Assembly: GCA_945787655.1 (NCBI GenBank)
Contig: CALZIJ010000016.1
Location: 1 to 32,131, forward strand
Length of the DNA: 32,131 bases
Source: Nitrospiria bacterium
GTDB taxonomy: Bacteria; Nitrospirota; Nitrospiria; SBBL01; JAADHI01
Reading direction: 5' to 3'
Position numbers and translations under genes: made by a program. Positions 8,199 to 16,535 of this stretch are shown here, piece after piece. Every line of letters begins with the position of its first letter. The stretch's first letter is position 1. The notes under the pieces were generated by a model. That model had not been told where the DNA came from, did not search any database, and saw only the letters and a list, made by a program, of their open reading frames with translations.

Positions 8199-10058
8199 TT
8201 ATCGCGCCAACCCAGCATTTTTTGAGCCAGGCTGTCCATCATATTGTAAAATAAGGCCGCCTTTTCCCACCGCAAACCCTTTGCTCCGGTCGAGAAAAAA
8301 GAGACTCGTGATCCGCTGCACCGTCCCGCTTTCCACCGGGGTCCAGCTTGTTCCGCCATCTGCGGTATACACCATCGTTCCCAAGTCGCCCGCGGCCCAT
8401 CCCTCATCTCCATTCATGACGATACTCCAAAGCGATTCTGTCGTGAAACTCCGCTGAAGCGCCCAATGTTCGCCGCCATCCTCTGTTTTGAGGATAATGC
8501 CGTTCCCACCAACAATCCAACCCCGTTTCGGGCCGTTAAAAAGAATTTTGGCGTACATGTCATTAAAGGGCAGTGGAAAATCCACCCAATTCTGCCCGCC
8601 ATCCTTTGTGCGCATGATCGTGCCGCCGTTCCCAATCAGCCAGCCGTTTTTTTCGTCTAAAAAGAAAACGTCGGTCAAGGCCCGGGTGACATGGCTAAAT
8701 TGTAATTTCCACGTTTTTCCACCATCGATTGTTTTAAAGATTAATCCTGATTCACCAACAATCCAGCCAATTTTTGAATTATAGAAATAGACATTTTCAA
8801 AACTGCCTTCCGTCAACTTGGGTTGGGTCACCCAGGTTTCTCCACCATCAGTGGTCTGTAGAATCACCCCCATGGCACCCACGGCCCAGCCTTCTTTTTC
8901 AGACACAAAATCAACACCGAACAGCCACTCTTCGGTCCCGCTTTCCTGAAAATCCCAGCTCTCTCCCCCGTCATCGGTATACATGATCGTACCGGCTTCG
9001 CCCACAATCCAGCCATGCCGGTCATCATAAAAATAATTACGGAAAAGCCGATCGTTAAATCCAAAGTTTTGGGCTTCCCAGGTTTTACCGCCGTCCGGGG
9101 TATGAATAATAAATCCGCCCCAACCCACGGCCCAGCCGTGGGTTGCGTCTCCAAACGATAAGGCTTCCATCGTTTTATCGGTCGGCACCTCTACCGGCTC
9201 CCAGGTTTCTCCACCATTTTCGGTTCTGAGAAAGACCCCCGACCCGCCTGCAATCCAACCCAGTTTCGGTGTGGCAAATTTCACGCCTAACAGCATGGAT
9301 TTATGAAAGTTGCTTTCTTGCGCGGACCAGGTTTTTCCACCATCTTTCGTATGTTGAATCACCCCTCTTCGGCCCACGGCCCAGCCGTGTAACTCATCCA
9401 CAAAGAAAATCGCTTCCAGTGGAATTCTGGTTCCGCTGTCTTGTTCTTTCCAGGTTTTTCCGCCATTTTGCGTATGAAACACCTTGCCGTCCCAGCCTGA
9501 AATCCAACCTTTTTTTTCATTGAGAAAATAAACCTCCAGCAAAGGCCCCTTCTTGTAACCGATATCCCTTTGAACCCAGGTTTTTCCGCCGTCTTTGGTT
9601 TGAATGACGGTGCCTTGCGCGCCCACGGCCCACCCGTTTTTGCGGTTGGTAAAAAAGATATTCCAGAGCCAGATTTTGAGCGGCCCCACTTGTTTTTCCC
9701 AATGTTTACCACCGTCGCGGGTATGAAAAACATTTCCCGACCAACTGGCCGCCCAGCCGTACTCCTCATCTGGAAAATGGACCGAAAAAAACCGTTCCCC
9801 GCGTTGCCGGTGCTGTGCAACCCAGTTTTTTCCACCATCCGACGTATGAAGGATTACACCAGTCGCGCCGACAGCCCATCCCTTGTTTTTATCAACAAAA
9901 TGCGTCCCCCAAAGCGCCGTTGAACTCACTTCGCCCTGTTTGACGCGCCATCGGCCGGAAGACACTCCTTTATTGGCAAACACAGACTCGCTTATACTCG
10001 CCATCAGGAGAATGTAAAATAAAAGCATCGAATATTTTTTGACTGTCTTTTTCATCAT
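8199..10058 (-). CDS. Secreted Ycf48/BNR-type beta-propeller with 14 repeats
   Basis: I chose the ATG at 10056-10058; a TTG three codons upstream is possible. The 619-residue protein has a signal peptide (hydrophobic about residues 11-26, ending SVFA). The rest is a run of 14 repeats of about 40-45 residues, each with the core GWxVGxxGxIxxTxDGGxTW. The last repeat is degenerate, with GFAVGKGGLILQYDG. Ycf48/HCF136 proteins are seven-bladed propellers that assist photosystem II assembly, and many non-photosynthetic bacteria have secreted relatives of unknown role. Fourteen repeats fit two seven-bladed propellers in one chain. No photosynthesis gene is present, so a PSII role is excluded here. 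It heads the minus-strand run and is coupled to a membrane protein, which suggests a membrane-associated assembly or scaffolding job; that is inference. Confidence 0.9.
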   Translation of the reverse strand: MMKKTVKKYSMLLFYILLMASISESVFANKGVSSGRWRVKQGEVSSTALWGTHFVDKNKGWAVGATGVILHTSDGGKNWVAQHRQRGERFFSVHFPDEEYGWAASWSGNVFHTRDGGKHWEKQVGPLKIWLWNIFFTNRKNGWAVGAQGTVIQTKDGGKTWVQRDIGYKKGPLLEVYFLNEKKGWISGWDGKVFHTQNGGKTWKEQDSGTRIPLEAIFFVDELHGWAVGRRGVIQHTKDGGKTWSAQESNFHKSMLLGVKFATPKLGWIAGGSGVFLRTENGGETWEPVEVPTDKTMEALSFGDATHGWAVGWGGFIIHTPDGGKTWEAQNFGFNDRLFRNYFYDDRHGWIVGEAGTIMYTDDGGESWDFQESGTEEWLFGVDFVSEKEGWAVGAMGVILQTTDGGETWVTQPKLTEGSFENVYFYNSKIGWIVGESGLIFKTIDGGKTWKLQFSHVTRALTDVFFLDEKNGWLIGNGGTIMRTKDGGQNWVDFPLPFNDMYAKILFNGPKRGWIVGGNGIILKTEDGGEHWALQRSFTTESLWSIVMNGDEGWAAGDLGTMVYTADGGTSWTPVESGTVQRITSLFFLDRSKGFAVGKGGLILQYDGQPGSKNAGLAR

Positions 10059-10075
10059 TTTTTCCAAACCAAATA

Positions 10076-10103
10076 TTGATCTTTAAGGTCTCAGCGTGCT
10101 AAT
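10076..10103 (+). promoter_or_regulatory. Weak candidate promoter for the small secreted-protein gene
   Basis: TTGATC (10076-10081), a 16-base spacer and GCTAAT (10098-10103) match sigma70 boxes at eight of twelve positions. The site is in the gap between two divergent genes and points to the ORF starting at 10126. The match is modest. Confidence 0.3.
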
Positions 10104-10125
10104 TTTTACACCATCTGAGGTTCAA

Positions 10126-10542
10126 ATGCAAAAACTTCGCATCCTCATAATTGCCGCTCTTTATATTCATTTCATCCCTGTTGCGGGGAAGGCGGCAGAG
10201 GACCCCATCCCGACTATCACGCAATTGGCCGACCAGGTTTACCGCTCTTCGCAGGACATGGTTATGCACGGCAGTGAAGGCCATACATGGGAAATTGTGC
10301 TTTACGGGAATAAAATGGTTCAGCGGGCCGAGATCCTGCTCAAAAAGGTTGAAGAGACGGACCCGGCTGTTTTTAATCAAAAAAAAGGGAAAATCATTGC
10401 ATCCATTAAAAAGACGCTGGAAAGAGCCAAAATGGCTGTCGAGCTGGGAGAACAGGATAAAGGTCGTATGGCCCTGACCGCAGCCAGAAAAGCATCGTTT
10501 CGCGCCAAACAAACCCGCCAGCGGCTTCATGCCTTTCGTTAA
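10126..10542 (+). CDS. Small secreted helical protein, possibly SmbP-like
   Basis: The frame is open from a GTG at 10096, but the ATG at 10126 is better supported: GAGG lies five bases upstream and a signal peptide starts right there (MQKLRILIIAALYIHF...GKAA|ED). The product is 138 residues. The mature part is helical with two similar segments: one containing MHGSEGHTWEIVLYGNKMVQRAE, one containing AKMAVELGEQDKGRMALTAA. That pattern recalls small periplasmic four-helix SmbP-like proteins, but the His-rich metal sites of SmbP are mostly missing. It may be a distant relative or only look alike. It is convergent with rhlB and divergent from the propeller gene. Confidence 0.75.
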   Translation: MQKLRILIIAALYIHFIPVAGKAAEDPIPTITQLADQVYRSSQDMVMHGSEGHTWEIVLYGNKMVQRAEILLKKVEETDPAVFNQKKGKIIASIKKTLERAKMAVELGEQDKGRMALTAARKASFRAKQTRQRLHAFR

Positions 10543-10560
10543 GCCTTATTGATCGGTTTC

Positions 10561-11862
10561 TTATTGCTCTTTATTTACTTCTGTCCGAGGAGGCTTGGGC
10601 TTGGAATGCGTTTTGTGACTCCGCCGGGGTTTGCTTTGTTTTGACGGAATAGGTTTTTTCCTTGAAGACTTTGATTCCTGGGCCTTGGGGCGCGGCACAT
10701 ACTTGGGTTTAATAAAAAGATCATCGTCCGGCCATTCCACTGGAATTTTCTGTTCAATATAGGTTTCCACTTCTTCAAGGCTCATGACATACTCTTCATC
10801 CGCAAGACTGATCGCTTTTCCCATTGCCCCCGCACGGGCTGTTCTTCCGATACGGTGAACATAGGCTTCACGGTCCTGAGGGAAATCGTAATTCACCACC
10901 AGATCGACGCCGTCAATATGTAATCCGCGGGATGCGACATCTGTCGCAACGAGGATATTGATCTCATTCCCTTTAAATTGCTCCAAAAACCGCAGTCTTT
11001 TTTTCTGCGGCAAATCTCCCGTGATCGCCTTGGCCGGATAGCCTTGCTCTGTCAGCCTGCGGGCCAGGGTTTCGCCCTGGTGTTTTGTATTCACAAAAAC
11101 CAGAATACGCTCCCATGACTCCCGTTTCAGTAAACCCAGAAAAAGGGCCAGTTTTTTAGAGCGCTCGACATGAAACAGCGTCTGGTTAATCTTTTCAGCC
11201 GTGACCTGCTCCGGGGTGACCTCGATCTTGACGGGGTTATTCATGTGTTCATAAGCCATTTCCATCACCCGAAACGACAAGGTCGCTGAAAAAAGCATGG
11301 ATTGACGTTGATGAAAGGGAGGCAGGCGACGAAGTAAATACCGGAGATCGGCGATGAAACCCATATCAAACATGCGGTCGGCTTCATCAATGACCAAAAC
11401 ATCCACCCGCCTGAGGTCATAAATTTTCTGTTTGAAATAATCAATCAGACGGCCCGGTGTCCCGATTAAAATATCAGTCCCCTCGGTTAGCTCTTCCCTC
11501 TGTTTTTCATAATCCACCCCGCCATACACCGCAAGCAGGCTAAAATCCGTGGACGAACCAATCGATTTGGCTTCTTCGTAAATCTGCACCACCAATTCGC
11601 GCGTGGGCGCTATCACCACAGCCCGTGGGGAAGCCCTTTTTGAACACGGTCGGGCCTTTTTATTAAGAAGTCTGGAAAAAAGGGCGATTAAAAAAGCGGC
11701 GGTTTTTCCGGTCCCGGTTTGGGCCTGGCCTGCCACATCCTTTCCGGAAAGCGTGAGCGGAAGGGTCTCCTCCTGTATCGGGGTACAGGACTTAAAACCA
11801 AGCTGATCAATTCCTTTCAGAACAGATGAAGGTATGGTAAGCGCGTGAAAATCAGTTGACAT
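10561..11862 (-). CDS. rhlB: DEAD-box ATP-dependent RNA helicase, RhlB-type
   Basis: This 433-residue protein has the full DEAD-box set: Q motif (FKSCTPIQ, about 23-30), Walker A AQTGTGKT, APTRELVVQI, TPGRLIDY, IDEADRMFDMGF (DEAD), SAT in LFSATLS, ILVFVNTKHQ, ATDVASRGLHI and YVHRIGRTARAG. The order PLTLSGKDVAGQAQTGTGKT, the RLPPFHQRQSMLFSATLSFRVMEMAYE stretch and QKKRLRFLEQF follow E. coli RhlB closely. RhlB unwinds RNA, often with RNase E or PNPase. The C-terminal tail (about 385-433) is Lys/Arg/Ser/Pro-rich and probably binds RNA. RhlE is the alternative name, but the pattern fits RhlB better. Confidence 0.9.
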   Translation of the reverse strand: MSTDFHALTIPSSVLKGIDQLGFKSCTPIQEETLPLTLSGKDVAGQAQTGTGKTAAFLIALFSRLLNKKARPCSKRASPRAVVIAPTRELVVQIYEEAKSIGSSTDFSLLAVYGGVDYEKQREELTEGTDILIGTPGRLIDYFKQKIYDLRRVDVLVIDEADRMFDMGFIADLRYLLRRLPPFHQRQSMLFSATLSFRVMEMAYEHMNNPVKIEVTPEQVTAEKINQTLFHVERSKKLALFLGLLKRESWERILVFVNTKHQGETLARRLTEQGYPAKAITGDLPQKKRLRFLEQFKGNEINILVATDVASRGLHIDGVDLVVNYDFPQDREAYVHRIGRTARAGAMGKAISLADEEYVMSLEEVETYIEQKIPVEWPDDDLFIKPKYVPRPKAQESKSSRKKPIPSKQSKPRRSHKTHSKPKPPRTEVNKEQ

Positions 11863-11995
11863 ACTATTGGAAAGAATACGCGCTCAAGGCTTAAAAAGCA
11901 AGAATTTTAAACCTTCAGGCTATTTTAAAAACACCCTGTGATGGTATTTTCATACCTTGTAAAACATTCCAGGCCATCCGGATACAAGGAAAATT

Positions 11996-13039
11996 TCACT
12001 CGGTTTCCGTGTCTCTGATCGCGAGTGGGATTTCTTCTCCACTCGCGATTGCCATCAGATCCATCACTGCCTGTTTGGCCTGTTTACCTTCAAACAACAC
12101 CCGGTGTATTTCGCGGGTAATCGGCATCCGCACCTTGTATTTCCTTGAAAGCGCCAATGCGGATTCCGTTGTGTAAACCCCTTCGGCCACCATATTCATC
12201 GACTTTTGTATTTCCTGAAGTGTTTTTCCTGAGCCGATTTCTTCACCGACTTTTCGGTTTCGTGAAAGCCCGCCGCTGCAAGTGAGGAACAGATCCCCCA
12301 TACCGGATTGTCCGTAAAAGGTGTTAATGTCCGCCCCCATCGCAATCCCCAGACGCGCCATCTCCCGAAGCCCCCGCGTCATTAATATGGCCTTGGTATT
12401 GGAACCAAACCCCAAGCCGTCCGCACCGCCCGCCGCTATGGCAATCACATTTTTAAGTGCCCCGCCTAACTGAACCCCGATGAGATCGGGACATAAAAAA
12501 AGCTTGAAAAAAGGGGTTGAAATGGCCGTTTGAAGACGAACCGCCAAACGATGATTCTCAGAGGCCAATGTGACCGCTGTCGGGTCTGAGCGCACGAGCT
12601 CTCTCGCAAAACTTGGACCTGACAACACGGCAATCTGGTCCCGTTTTTTCCGGCCCAATTCCTCGCAAATCACATCAGACATTAACATCAAGGTCTTTCG
12701 TTCAATCCCTTTAGTCGCGCTGATCACCGGAACCTTGGAAGACAGATGCGGCCGCATTAGAGATAAAACGCTTCTTGAAACATGTGAAGGGACGACAAAC
12801 AACACCCATTCGGCCTCATGAAGCACCTCTTCCATACTGGAACTTGCTTTTAGTGCTTCGGGAAGCAGTGTACCCGGCAGGTATAACTTGTTTTCGTGAT
12901 TTCGGTTAATAGAATCAACCGTATCTTTTTCATACGCCCACAGCCTAATCTTATGCGGCCCATCGTGGTCCCCGGCCTGGCAAAGCAGCCAGGCCAATGC
13001 TGTCCCCCAGCTTCCGGCGCCGATTACTGCAATTTTCAT
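11996..13039 (-). CDS. gpsA: NAD(P)-dependent glycerol-3-phosphate dehydrogenase
   Basis: This 347-residue protein has the N-terminal Rossmann motif GAGSWGTALAWLL (residues 7-19), VPSHVSRSVL, SATKGIERKT, LSGPSFARELV, GGALKNVIAIAAGGADGLGFG with the catalytic Lys, TRGLREMARLG, and GMGDLFLTCSGGLSRNRKVG. All are GpsA signatures. It reduces dihydroxyacetone phosphate to sn-glycerol-3-phosphate for phospholipid synthesis. Length is normal (family about 330-345). It is divergent from pyrF across about 190 bases and sits about 130 bases upstream of rhlB. Confidence 0.97.
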   Translation of the reverse strand: MKIAVIGAGSWGTALAWLLCQAGDHDGPHKIRLWAYEKDTVDSINRNHENKLYLPGTLLPEALKASSSMEEVLHEAEWVLFVVPSHVSRSVLSLMRPHLSSKVPVISATKGIERKTLMLMSDVICEELGRKKRDQIAVLSGPSFARELVRSDPTAVTLASENHRLAVRLQTAISTPFFKLFLCPDLIGVQLGGALKNVIAIAAGGADGLGFGSNTKAILMTRGLREMARLGIAMGADINTFYGQSGMGDLFLTCSGGLSRNRKVGEEIGSGKTLQEIQKSMNMVAEGVYTTESALALSRKYKVRMPITREIHRVLFEGKQAKQAVMDLMAIASGEEIPLAIRDTETE

Positions 13040-13161
13040 TCAACTCAGCCTATTCATTTAAAACCCTATGCTTTAAAGCACTGGTCCCATGTCTATGAAT
13101 TTCAGTGGAGCGTATCCTAGGATCTTTATATATTCATGTCAAGAAAGTCTTCCGCCGTGTC

Positions 13162-13190
13162 TTGACTTCAATCAGGCCGTGCCGTACTAT
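13162..13190 (+). promoter_or_regulatory. Sigma70-type promoter for pyrF
   Basis: TTGACT (13162-13167), a 17-base spacer and TACTAT (13185-13190) form a strong match with ideal spacing. Transcription would begin near 13197. This puts the upstream in-frame GTG at 13105 outside the transcript and supports the TTG start of pyrF at 13228, with a leader of about 30 bases. Confidence 0.6.
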
Positions 13191-13227
13191 TTTAATCAAT
13201 AATTTTCAGAGTCTCCTGGCGTATTCC

Positions 13228-13959
13228 TTGAAAAAAAAACCCCTTCAGGCCAAAGAACGCATTATCCTCCCACTTGATACCCCTTCCCTGGAGATGGCCC
13301 GCCCCCTGATTAGACTTCTAAAAGACCATGTCGGCATGTTTAAAATTGGCCTGACCCTTTTCATCAAAGAGGGCTTACACGTTATTGATCAGGTCCGGGA
13401 TCTCAGTGGGGGGCGTGAGATTTTCCTTGATTTAAAATTGTATGATACACCGATGCAGGTCGGCCGCGCCGCAGCGGCGCTGCATGCCGAAGTCCCGAAT
13501 TTACGTTTTTTAACGGTCCACTGCTCAGGAGGAATACGGGTCATCAAAGCCGTCGTGGACGCCATGTCCGGAGGGACGGATATTCTGGGTGTGACCGCCT
13601 TAACCAGCCAAAACGCATCAGACCGCAGCTACGTGGACAAGATAACCTCGATTAACGAACAAGTGCTTGCGCTTGCTAAAGTGGCCAAAGAAGCCGCTGC
13701 GGCAGGAATAGTCGCTTCTGCTCACGAAGCGTTTCATCTAAAAAAACATTTTGGAAACACCATGACCATCGTAACACCGGGTATCCGCCCCGCATGGGCG
13801 GGGATTAAAAATGATGATCAACGCAGAATCATGAGCCCCGCTGAAGCCATTTCAAAAGGGGCAGATTACCTCGTGATTGGCCGACCTATTTATGATCATC
13901 CCGACCCGGCAGGGGCGGCAGAAAAAGTGGCCGATGAGATTGCATCGGCCAGCCAGTGA
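13228..13959 (+). CDS. pyrF: Orotidine 5'-phosphate decarboxylase
   Basis: The frame is open from 13105, but the PyrF domain begins with RIILPLDTPS just after a TTG at 13228. That start gives 243 residues, the normal family length. Motifs are VGMFKIGLTLF, the catalytic FLDLKLYDTPMQV (Asp/Lys/Asp), FLTVHCSGG, GVTALTS, VTPGIRPAWAG and ADYLVIGRPIYDHPDP. The enzyme makes UMP in the last step of de novo pyrimidine synthesis. I see no Shine-Dalgarno before the TTG, so the exact start is uncertain by a few codons. It is monocistronic by its own promoter and terminator. Confidence 0.93.
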   Translation: MKKKPLQAKERIILPLDTPSLEMARPLIRLLKDHVGMFKIGLTLFIKEGLHVIDQVRDLSGGREIFLDLKLYDTPMQVGRAAAALHAEVPNLRFLTVHCSGGIRVIKAVVDAMSGGTDILGVTALTSQNASDRSYVDKITSINEQVLALAKVAKEAAAAGIVASAHEAFHLKKHFGNTMTIVTPGIRPAWAGIKNDDQRRIMSPAEAISKGADYLVIGRPIYDHPDPAGAAEKVADEIASASQ

Positions 13960-13974
13960 GGGGCTTGCCTTTTT
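13947..13974 (+). terminator. Intrinsic terminator at the end of pyrF
   Basis: GGCcAGCC, a seven-base loop and GGCTtGCC form an eight-position stem with one mismatch, followed by five T. The pyrF stop codon lies in the loop. This is the best sense-strand terminator I found in the window. Confidence 0.6.
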
Positions 13975-14016
13975 CATATGAAATCCCTAGACTACTCGGC
14001 TTTTAAAGAAAAGCTG

Positions 14017-14022
14017 TATAAT
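14017..14022 (+). promoter_or_regulatory. Candidate -10 box for ppa
   Basis: A perfect TATAAT lies 43 bases before the ppa start and just after the pyrF terminator. No good -35 box is seen 16-18 bases upstream, so this is a partial promoter call. Confidence 0.4.
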
Positions 14023-14065
14023 CAGTATCATCAACCAATCCATCAATAAAAAGAGGTTTTTTACA

Positions 14066-14668
14066 ATGAGCAAAGATTATTTTGAATCCCGTCCGCATCC
14101 CTGGCATGGCCTTGAAATTGGCGCCAATGTGCCGCAATCTGTTCGTGCCTACATCGAAATGACCCCTTTCGACACGGTCAAATATGAAATTGACAAAGAC
14201 ACCGGATACTTAAGTCTCGACCGTCCCCTGCGCGCCTCTTCTCAACTCCCTTCGCTTTACGGCTTTATCCCCAAAACCTATTGCGGGGACCGGGTTTCAA
14301 AGCTCATGGATAATGCAGAGATAGGCGATGGTGATCCGCTGGATATCTGTGTGTTCAGTGAACGGATCATTACACGGGCTGAAATTTTGATCAATGCCCG
14401 CGTCATTGGCGGGATTCCGATGCTGGATGATGGTGAAGCCGATGACAAAATTATTGCTGTTGTCGAAAAAGACGGCATCTGGGGCAATATTTCAGATATC
14501 TCTGAATTTTCAGAAATCCTGGTCGAACGGGTCAAGCATTATTTTCTAACCTACAAACTGGTTCCAGGCAAGGAAAACCGGGTGGTCATCGGGGACGCTT
14601 ATGGCAAAGCGCATGCAGAAGCCGTTATTCAGGCCTCAATTGACGATTACAACGAGAAATTCGTTTAA
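14066..14668 (+). CDS. ppa: Inorganic pyrophosphatase, family I
   Basis: This 200-residue protein has a good Shine-Dalgarno (AAGAGG). Family I features are [33 protein letters not shown], the metal-binding [13 protein letters not shown] (about residues 92-104), [13 protein letters not shown] and YKLVPGKEN. It hydrolyses pyrophosphate to phosphate in the cytoplasm and drives biosynthetic reactions. The N-terminal WHGLEIG is typical of the longer, eukaryote-like or chlamydial-like branch, with YCGDRV where E. coli has a shorter loop. It lies between pyrF and a DedA-family gene. Confidence 0.95.
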   Translation: MSKDYFESRPHPWHGLEIGANVPQSVRAYIEMTPFDTVKYEIDKDTGYLSLDRPLRASSQLPSLYGFIPKTYCGDRVSKLMDNAEIGDGDPLDICVFSERIITRAEILINARVIGGIPMLDDGEADDKIIAVVEKDGIWGNISDISEFSEILVERVKHYFLTYKLVPGKENRVVIGDAYGKAHAEAVIQASIDDYNEKFV

Positions 14669-14722
14669 ACATGAACGGGCGGCTTGATCTCTATTAAGCC
14701 CTTAATCACCTTTTAGGAAATC

Positions 14723-15409
14723 ATGACGCAGTTCTTCATTCAATACATTGAATGGGGTGTACAATACGCCGCTGCATGGGGCTTTCTATTTGTTCTGGTT
14801 TTCATGACAATAGAAAGCTCCTTCATTCCCTTTCCGAGTGAAATTGTGATGATCCCGGCCGGGTTTCTCGCCTATCGTGGAGACCTTTTGTTTCATACCC
14901 CCTTTTTGGATCTGTTCATCGTTATCCTTTGTGGTATTTTGGGGTCCTTGATCGGGGCTTACCTGAATTATTTTTTATTTCTGAAACTTGGAAGACCCTT
15001 TTTATATCGTCATGCCAAATATTTTTTCCTTTCCCCCCCAACCATTACCCGTGCAGAAGAAATTTTTAACCGGCATGGTGAGATTGCCACTTTTGTCTGC
15101 CGTTTACTCCCGGGGATTCGGCAGTTGATCTCCATCCCGGCGGGCCTTGCCCGGATGCCTCTTTTTCGTTTTACCCTTTTTACAGGTCTGGGCGCGGGAA
15201 TCTGGACCCTCATACTGGCCTTCACCGGATTTTATTTTGCCTCCCTCACAGACGGGATGAGCTACGCCGACCTGGTGATTCAAGGCGGTGAAAGTATTCG
15301 GACATACTTCCCCGCTTTAATACTTTCACTTATCTTGATCGTCGTCCTTTATGTCCTCATACATCGGAAAATCATGCGTCTTCGTCCCCAGAACAAACCC
15401 TTCAAATAG
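14723..15409 (+). CDS. DedA-family membrane protein (SNARE-associated/VTT domain)
   Basis: This 228-residue polytopic protein has the DedA signature ESSFIPFPSEIVMIPAGFLA near residues 32-51, GSLIGAYLNYFLFLKLGRPFL, then FVCRLLPGIRQLISIPAGLARM, which contains the conserved Arg and the GxRxxxxxPAG motif. A final hydrophobic span is followed by a short basic tail. DedA proteins affect undecaprenyl phosphate or phospholipid flipping and envelope homeostasis. An AGGAAA precedes the ATG. The gap to ppa is 54 bases, so co-transcription is possible. Confidence 0.93.
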   Translation: MTQFFIQYIEWGVQYAAAWGFLFVLVFMTIESSFIPFPSEIVMIPAGFLAYRGDLLFHTPFLDLFIVILCGILGSLIGAYLNYFLFLKLGRPFLYRHAKYFFLSPPTITRAEEIFNRHGEIATFVCRLLPGIRQLISIPAGLARMPLFRFTLFTGLGAGIWTLILAFTGFYFASLTDGMSYADLVIQGGESIRTYFPALILSLILIVVLYVLIHRKIMRLRPQNKPFK

Positions 15410-15494
15410 CATCGGGCATCAGCAAAACAACCCGAAAGTTGATGAACAACCCCTGCACAAAGATGGGATAAAAAACAGGATTGGCAGTTACACC

Positions 15495-15523
15495 TTGTCA
15501 ACCACAGCCGTGTTTTATACAAT
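15495..15523 (+). promoter_or_regulatory. Sigma70-type promoter for the Bat operon
   Basis: TTGTCA (15495-15500), a 17-base spacer and TACAAT (15518-15523) match the consensus at ten of twelve positions. The start of transcription would be near 15530, about 28 bases before the MoxR-family start codon. Confidence 0.6.
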
Positions 15524-15557
15524 GGGGAGTTAGACTAAAACAAGGGCGGTACGCATT

Positions 15558-16526
15558 ATGACGACACATCAAGAAGCCATTCAAACACTGCAACAACACA
15601 TCAGCCAGAAAATTATCGGTCAGCACCTGCTGGTCAACCGATTGCTGATTGCCCTTTTAGCCGACGGCCATCTGCTGGTAGAAGGCGCACCCGGATTGGC
15701 CAAAACACGGGCCATCAAGGTTTTAGGAGAAGGGATTGAAGGTGATTTTCACAGGGTTCAATTTACACCGGACCTGTTGCCCGCCGACCTGACCGGGACC
15801 GAGGTTTTTCGTCCGCAGGACGGCTCATTCAAATTTCAGAAAGGGCCGCTTTTCCATAACCTGATCCTGGCCGATGAAATTAATCGTGCGCCGGCCAAAG
15901 TCCAGTCTGCCTTGCTGGAAGCCATGGCCGAACGACAAATTACCGTCGGCTCGGTGACTTACAAACTCCCTGACCTTTTTTTGGTCATGGCTACGCAAAA
16001 CCCGATCGAACAAGAAGGCACGTATCCACTGCCCGAAGCACAGCTCGACCGCTTTTTAATGCATGTCCGTATTGATTACCCCGATGCGGAATCCGAGCAG
16101 TCCATCCTTCACCTTGCACGCGGGGAAGCTCGAACACCTCACAACAACGAAGAAACCTTGACTCCTCTCACGCAAGACGTGATTTTTTCTGCCCGCGAAA
16201 CCATACTGGATCTTTATATGTCCAAGGACATCGAAACCTATCTTCTTCAAATCGTGTTAGCCACACGGCAGCCTGAAGTCCTTGATTCGTCCCTGGCCCG
16301 CTGGATTCAGTTTGGCGCCAGCCCGCGGGCAAGCATTGCCCTGGATCGCTGTGCGCGCGCCCATGCCTGGCTCGACGGACGGGATTTTGTCGCCCCTGAA
16401 GATATCCAAACGATGGCTTACGACATATTGCGTCACCGTATTATTCTCAGTTATGAAGCGGAGGCGGACGGGATAACCCCGGATCGATTGATCGAGGAAC
16501 TGATCAGCCGCATCGCCGTCCCATAA
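15558..16526 (+). CDS. MoxR-family AAA+ ATPase of the Bat operon
   Basis: This 322-residue protein has Walker A GAPGLAKT (residues 43-50), GEGIEGDFHRVQFTPDLLPADLTGTEVF, Walker B LILADEINRAPAKVQSALLEAM (about 102-123 region), sensor 1 in LVMATQNPIEQEGTYPLPEAQLDRF, and an arginine-finger-type GASPRASIAL. All are MoxR features. MoxR ATPases act as chaperones with VWA-domain partners. It is the first gene of a compact operon with DUF58, DUF4381, two VWA proteins and BatD, the Bat (aerotolerance) set. It ends nine bases before the next start. Confidence 0.95.
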   Translation: MTTHQEAIQTLQQHISQKIIGQHLLVNRLLIALLADGHLLVEGAPGLAKTRAIKVLGEGIEGDFHRVQFTPDLLPADLTGTEVFRPQDGSFKFQKGPLFHNLILADEINRAPAKVQSALLEAMAERQITVGSVTYKLPDLFLVMATQNPIEQEGTYPLPEAQLDRFLMHVRIDYPDAESEQSILHLARGEARTPHNNEETLTPLTQDVIFSARETILDLYMSKDIETYLLQIVLATRQPEVLDSSLARWIQFGASPRASIALDRCARAHAWLDGRDFVAPEDIQTMAYDILRHRIILSYEAEADGITPDRLIEELISRIAVP

Positions 16527-16535
16527 ATTCAGAAC

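Noticed and set aside
8199-10058. Possible photosystem II assembly factor
   Set aside because: Similarity is to the propeller repeat only; the chain is double length and no photosynthesis gene is near.
11873-11901. TTGCTT-17-TATTCT on the minus strand as an rhlB promoter
   Set aside because: The predicted transcript would start only about four bases before the rhlB start codon, and the box matches are modest.
11943-11956. GGTAT-TTTC-ATACC hairpin between rhlB and gpsA
   Set aside because: Only five pairs and no adjacent T-run on either strand; not a credible terminator.
13069-13080. Perfect 12-base palindrome TGCTTTAAAGCA upstream of gpsA
   Set aside because: Could be an operator, but it is single, AT-centred and tied to no recognised regulator; chance is likely.
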